Source: DATKLX01 sp035542155
GTDB lineage: Bacteria; Chloroflexota; Anaerolineae; Anaerolineales; Anaerolineaceae
Assembly (NCBI GenBank): GCA_035542155.1
Contig: DATKLX010000072.1
Coordinates: 1-7,316, forward strand
Length of the DNA stretch: 7,316 bases
Reading direction: 5' to 3'
The notes under the pieces are model-generated. The model was not told the origin of the DNA and did not search any database. It saw only the letters and a program-made list of their open reading frames with translations. The position numbers were made by a program, and so were the translations under genes. Shown in pieces: positions 5,543-7,316 of the stretch (positions are counted from its first letter, which is position 1; the number at the start of each line of letters is the position of its first letter).

Positions 5543-6115
5543 ATGGAATATCCATTCATTCAGCCGCCGGTGCATAAAAAATTCACGGAAATGACCCGGG
5601 AGGAGGCCCAGGCGCATTTTGCCTGGTTCACCGAGCAGATCCCCGCCCGCATCGCGATCCTCGAAGCGGCCATCCAGGCGACCCCCGGCTATGATTCATG
5701 GAAGGCGGACGGCACGCCTCACTCACTGGTTTTATTGGGAAAATGGTTCTACCAGAAAATCATCTTTGCCGAGCGGGACAGCCCCCCACTACCGGTTGTG
5801 CTGCCGGATGGCGCGGCACCAACGAAGACTGCCGGCCGTGAATTGACCGCGGAGACAGTCTCGATCGTCATGGATGTAGCAATGTACCTGAGCCAGGCCT
5901 TGTTTCGGAGTATCCCTGACCTGAAGTGGAAGCTGGGGGCCGGATCTAAGTGGGACGTAAATTACCAGCAGGTGGTGATCGTGGGGAAAGGTCCGCTCCC
6001 CTTCAATCCATTCCACATCATCCTGGTCTATGCGTTTGGGGTGATGGACCGGACCTGGGGACCGAACCGCCTGCGTGAGCTGTATACGATCTGGTTCAAC
6101 TCGCTGTCGAAGTAG
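5543..6115 (+). CDS. Conserved-looking protein of unknown function, 190 residues
   Basis: I do not recognise a named family with confidence. From ATG 5543 the protein is about 190 residues, soluble, with no signal peptide or membrane helix. GGGAA at 5531-5535 is spaced seven bases before the ATG; an in-frame TTG at 5501 would add 14 hydrophobic residues but has no good ribosome site. The N-terminal third reads MTREEAQAHFAWFTEQIPARIAILEAAI, a clear amphipathic helix. The middle has an AETVSIVMDVAMYLSQALFRSIP helix, and the C-terminal part has LKWKLGAGSKWDVNYQQVVIVGKG, then NPFHIILVYAFGVM. The layout (EEA..F.WF...IP.RI, later W..G......D.N...V) recalls small hypothetical proteins I have seen in Firmicutes, some near polymorphic-toxin loci, but I cannot confirm homology. 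No toxin gene is adjacent. Its 3' end overlaps the methyltransferase gene. Confidence 0.8.
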   Translation: MEYPFIQPPVHKKFTEMTREEAQAHFAWFTEQIPARIAILEAAIQATPGYDSWKADGTPHSLVLLGKWFYQKIIFAERDSPPLPVVLPDGAAPTKTAGRELTAETVSIVMDVAMYLSQALFRSIPDLKWKLGAGSKWDVNYQQVVIVGKGPLPFNPFHIILVYAFGVMDRTWGPNRLRELYTIWFNSLSK

Positions 6116-6896
6116 CAGGCTTTCCATTCCAGCCCACCAAAACCAGGTTCCCACTGTTTTGCGGGTCAAACGGCGAACCATCCAGGCTGCCGAAGATTTC
6201 GATCTCCTCGAAGCTGGCTCTCCCGGCCAACTCGACCAGCTCGGCGCGGGTCTGTGGACGTAACAGTGTAGTTGTGATCGTTTGCTTCCATTCGCCCAGT
6301 TTCTCTCTCCGCAAGGTCAGGATATTGAAGGAAATAAGCCCGTCCGGTCGAAAATCATAAAACCGAATGAAGACCCGGTCCGTGTCTTCGCTGCGATCGC
6401 TCTGGGGGTCCATCCAGCGCTCCTGCCTAGCCAGGACTGCGTCGAAGTTACGGTTCTGTACCAGCAGCAGTCCACCGGGACGGAGCAGCCTGGCGAATGC
6501 CGAGAGCGCCGCGCCGAGGTTCGGGCGGGAAATTAGATGGGGGAGAGAATTCCCCAGGCAGAGCAGCGCATCGAAGCTCTCGGGGGGGTACAGGCCAGCC
6601 AGGCTATCAAAGCCGGCAACGGCGAAGGGGATCTCCATCCCCGCGGCGGAGCTGTTTTCGCGGGCTCGGGCGATCATGCCTTCACTCAGATCTGCGCCGG
6701 AGACCGCAAAGCCTTTTTTTGCCAGGGCTAAGGCGTGTTGTCCGGTCCCACAGGCGGCGTCTAAAATTCTAATCGGCGCTCCAGGAGCGCCGGGTTGTAG
6801 CCTCCGCAACTGATCTTCGATAAACGGCAGCTCGAAGGCCAGGCGGGCTGGCCAGTTCACAAAACGATCGTAATCGTTGCTGAATGCGTCGTACAT
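6096..6896 (-). CDS. Class I SAM-dependent methyltransferase
   Basis: A 266-residue soluble methyltransferase with the Rossmann-type fold. Motif I is ILDAACGTGQHA at 44-55. The acidic residue that would bind the SAM ribose is Asp69 in GADLSEGM, motif III is FDALLCLGNSLPHL at 108-121, and LLRPGGLLLVQNRN at 137-150 is the post-motif strand. The N-terminus (MYDAFSNDYDRFVNW..R..FELPFIEDQL) is the helical cap common in small-molecule N- or O-methyltransferases related to the glycine/sarcosine type. The second half (HxD-free, with IRFYDFRPDGLISFNILTL) is a beta-rich extension that probably shapes the substrate pocket. The ATG at 6896 is preceded on the minus strand by AAGGGGAG with suitable spacing. 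No pathway genes lie beside it, so the substrate stays unknown. Confidence 0.92.
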   Translation of the reverse strand: MYDAFSNDYDRFVNWPARLAFELPFIEDQLRRLQPGAPGAPIRILDAACGTGQHALALAKKGFAVSGADLSEGMIARARENSSAAGMEIPFAVAGFDSLAGLYPPESFDALLCLGNSLPHLISRPNLGAALSAFARLLRPGGLLLVQNRNFDAVLARQERWMDPQSDRSEDTDRVFIRFYDFRPDGLISFNILTLRREKLGEWKQTITTTLLRPQTRAELVELAGRASFEEIEIFGSLDGSPFDPQNSGNLVLVGWNGKPATSTAS

Positions 6897-7148
6897 TACT
6901 CCCCTTCTAGAAAAAGCGGTGAATTTCCTTACTTGATTTGAAGATCATATGATTGATGCGTCTCGCCGGCCTATTCTCTGGCGGCGGATATCGCCAGGAA
7001 AGCGATGACCCACCTGGTTAGAAAAACCAGATCCATTTCAATTGTATACAAAAACGTTTCCAAGCGGAACTGATGCTGGCTGGTTTTTAGGGATTTCCCG
7101 TGATGGATCATCGCAAGAAGAATCCTAAAGAACCTGCTGGTTTCATCC
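6897..7148. other. Non-coding divergent region with several short palindromes
   Basis: About 250 bases between the methyltransferase start and the next promoter contain no credible gene. They hold ATCATATGAT (6944-6953), a CTGGCG/CGCCAG stem (6978-6983 with 6992-6997), a CTGGTT/AACCAG stem (7014-7019 with 7025-7030), TTGTATACAA (7042-7051) and AAACGTTT (7052-7059). The last two abut each other and resemble GntR-type and LacI-type operator cores respectively. No T-run follows the stems. The minus-strand TATGAT overlapping 6944-6953 could be a -10 box for the methyltransferase, but no matching -35 is present. Confidence 0.4.
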
Positions 7149-7177
7149 TTGACTTAGCAGAACATTAGTTCTATAAT
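7149..7177 (+). promoter_or_regulatory. Near-consensus sigma-70 promoter
   Basis: TTGACT (7149-7154) and a perfect TATAAT (7172-7177) are separated by 17 bases, the best promoter match in the window. The start of transcription is expected near 7184, about 38 bases before the GTG at 7222. The surrounding sequence is markedly more AT-rich than the coding regions. Confidence 0.75.
7159..7172. promoter_or_regulatory. Dyad AGAAC-ATTA-GTTCT inside the promoter spacer
   Basis: AGAACATTAGTTCT fills the spacer and touches the first base of the -10 box, so a bound protein would block RNA polymerase. The half-sites GAAC-N4-GTTC equal the outer bases of the Gram-positive LexA (SOS) box, though the ATTA core does not fit the usual RNRY. 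A related GAACGTTC palindrome follows at 7189-7196. Which repressor binds, if any, is not shown by this window. Confidence 0.5.
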
Positions 7178-7181
7178 ATTT

Positions 7182-7221
7182 TTGGAATGAACGTTCTAAT
7201 AATTGGAATGGATCTTCTATT
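7182..7221 (+). repeat. Imperfect 19-bp tandem direct repeat, 21-bp period
   Basis: TTGGAATGAACGTTCTAAT (7182-7200) and TTGGAATGGATCTTCTATT (7203-7221) match at 15 of 19 positions. Their 21-bp spacing is two helical turns, so both copies present the same DNA face. They lie between the expected transcription start and the GTG start codon, and would also be in the leader RNA. Confidence 0.6.
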
Positions 7222-7316
7222 GTGAGTTTGTTAAATACTAATTCTCAATTTGCAGGGGTTTATCCCTCCGGCGGCTTGCCGGAGCTCAATGTTGCTGCGA
7301 CAGCAGCGACCACTCA
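7222..7316 (+). CDS. N-terminal fragment of a protein of unknown function
   Basis: A reading frame opens with GTG at 7222 and stays open through 31 codons to the window edge. It begins MSLLNTNSQFAG and continues with a Pro/Gly turn (YPSGGLPEL) and an Ala/Thr-rich stretch. I do not recognise the family. Placement 38 bases behind a near-consensus promoter supports it. Against it, the ribosome site is weak (GGA at 7205-7207 or GGAT at 7210-7213). An alternative is ATG at 7289 in another frame behind GGAG (7281-7284), which would make the region 7184-7288 a leader of about 105 bases that includes a TCCGGC/GCCGGA hairpin (7267-7283). Confidence 0.45.
   Translation, partial: MSLLNTNSQFAGVYPSGGLPELNVAATAATT

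Overview
The window reads as a chromosomal segment from a moderately GC-rich free-living bacterium. Several things fit Chloroflexota, perhaps Anaerolineae: the style of the Dpp/Opp cassette, frequent GTG and TTG starts behind good Shine-Dalgarno sequences, and short dispersed palindromes carrying the core GTAGGGGCG. This placement is an impression from codon and repeat style; there is no rRNA or marker gene here.

Positions 1-4413 hold one plus-strand operon for a peptide/nickel-type (Dpp/Opp family) ABC importer, in the order solute-binding protein (3' end only), permease B, permease C, ATPase D, ATPase F. The binding protein is separated from the rest by a strong stem-loop. Permease C and ATPase D overlap by 68 bp, and a perfect palindrome sits in the 81-bp gap between the two ATPases. 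The two permeases form the membrane channel, the two ATPases power it, and both ATPases carry the C-terminal Cys motif of the Dpp/Opp family. The binding protein's C-terminus has features that leave an oligosaccharide substrate open as an alternative to peptides.

Positions 4414-4693 are non-coding and packed with palindromes: a perfect 18-bp inverted repeat, two smaller hairpins and imperfect terminal inverted repeats. The block lies exactly between the convergent ends of the importer operon and the next gene, and it looks like a dispersed repeat or MITE-like element.

Positions 4694-6896 hold three stand-alone genes. A minus-strand two-domain protein (HicB-like N-terminus, DinB-like helical C-terminus) starts at TTG. 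A divergent plus-strand small protein has no function I can assign. A minus-strand class I SAM methyltransferase overlaps the 3' end of that small gene tail to tail by 20 bp.

Positions 6897-7316 are AT-rich. They carry several short palindromes, a near-consensus sigma-70 promoter whose spacer contains a GAAC-N4-GTTC dyad, and a 19-bp imperfect direct repeat with a 21-bp period. A GTG-started reading frame then runs off the end. This last region is the most promising regulatory structure in the window. I see no tRNA, rRNA, CRISPR array, transposase or phage gene, and no convincing new multi-gene system.
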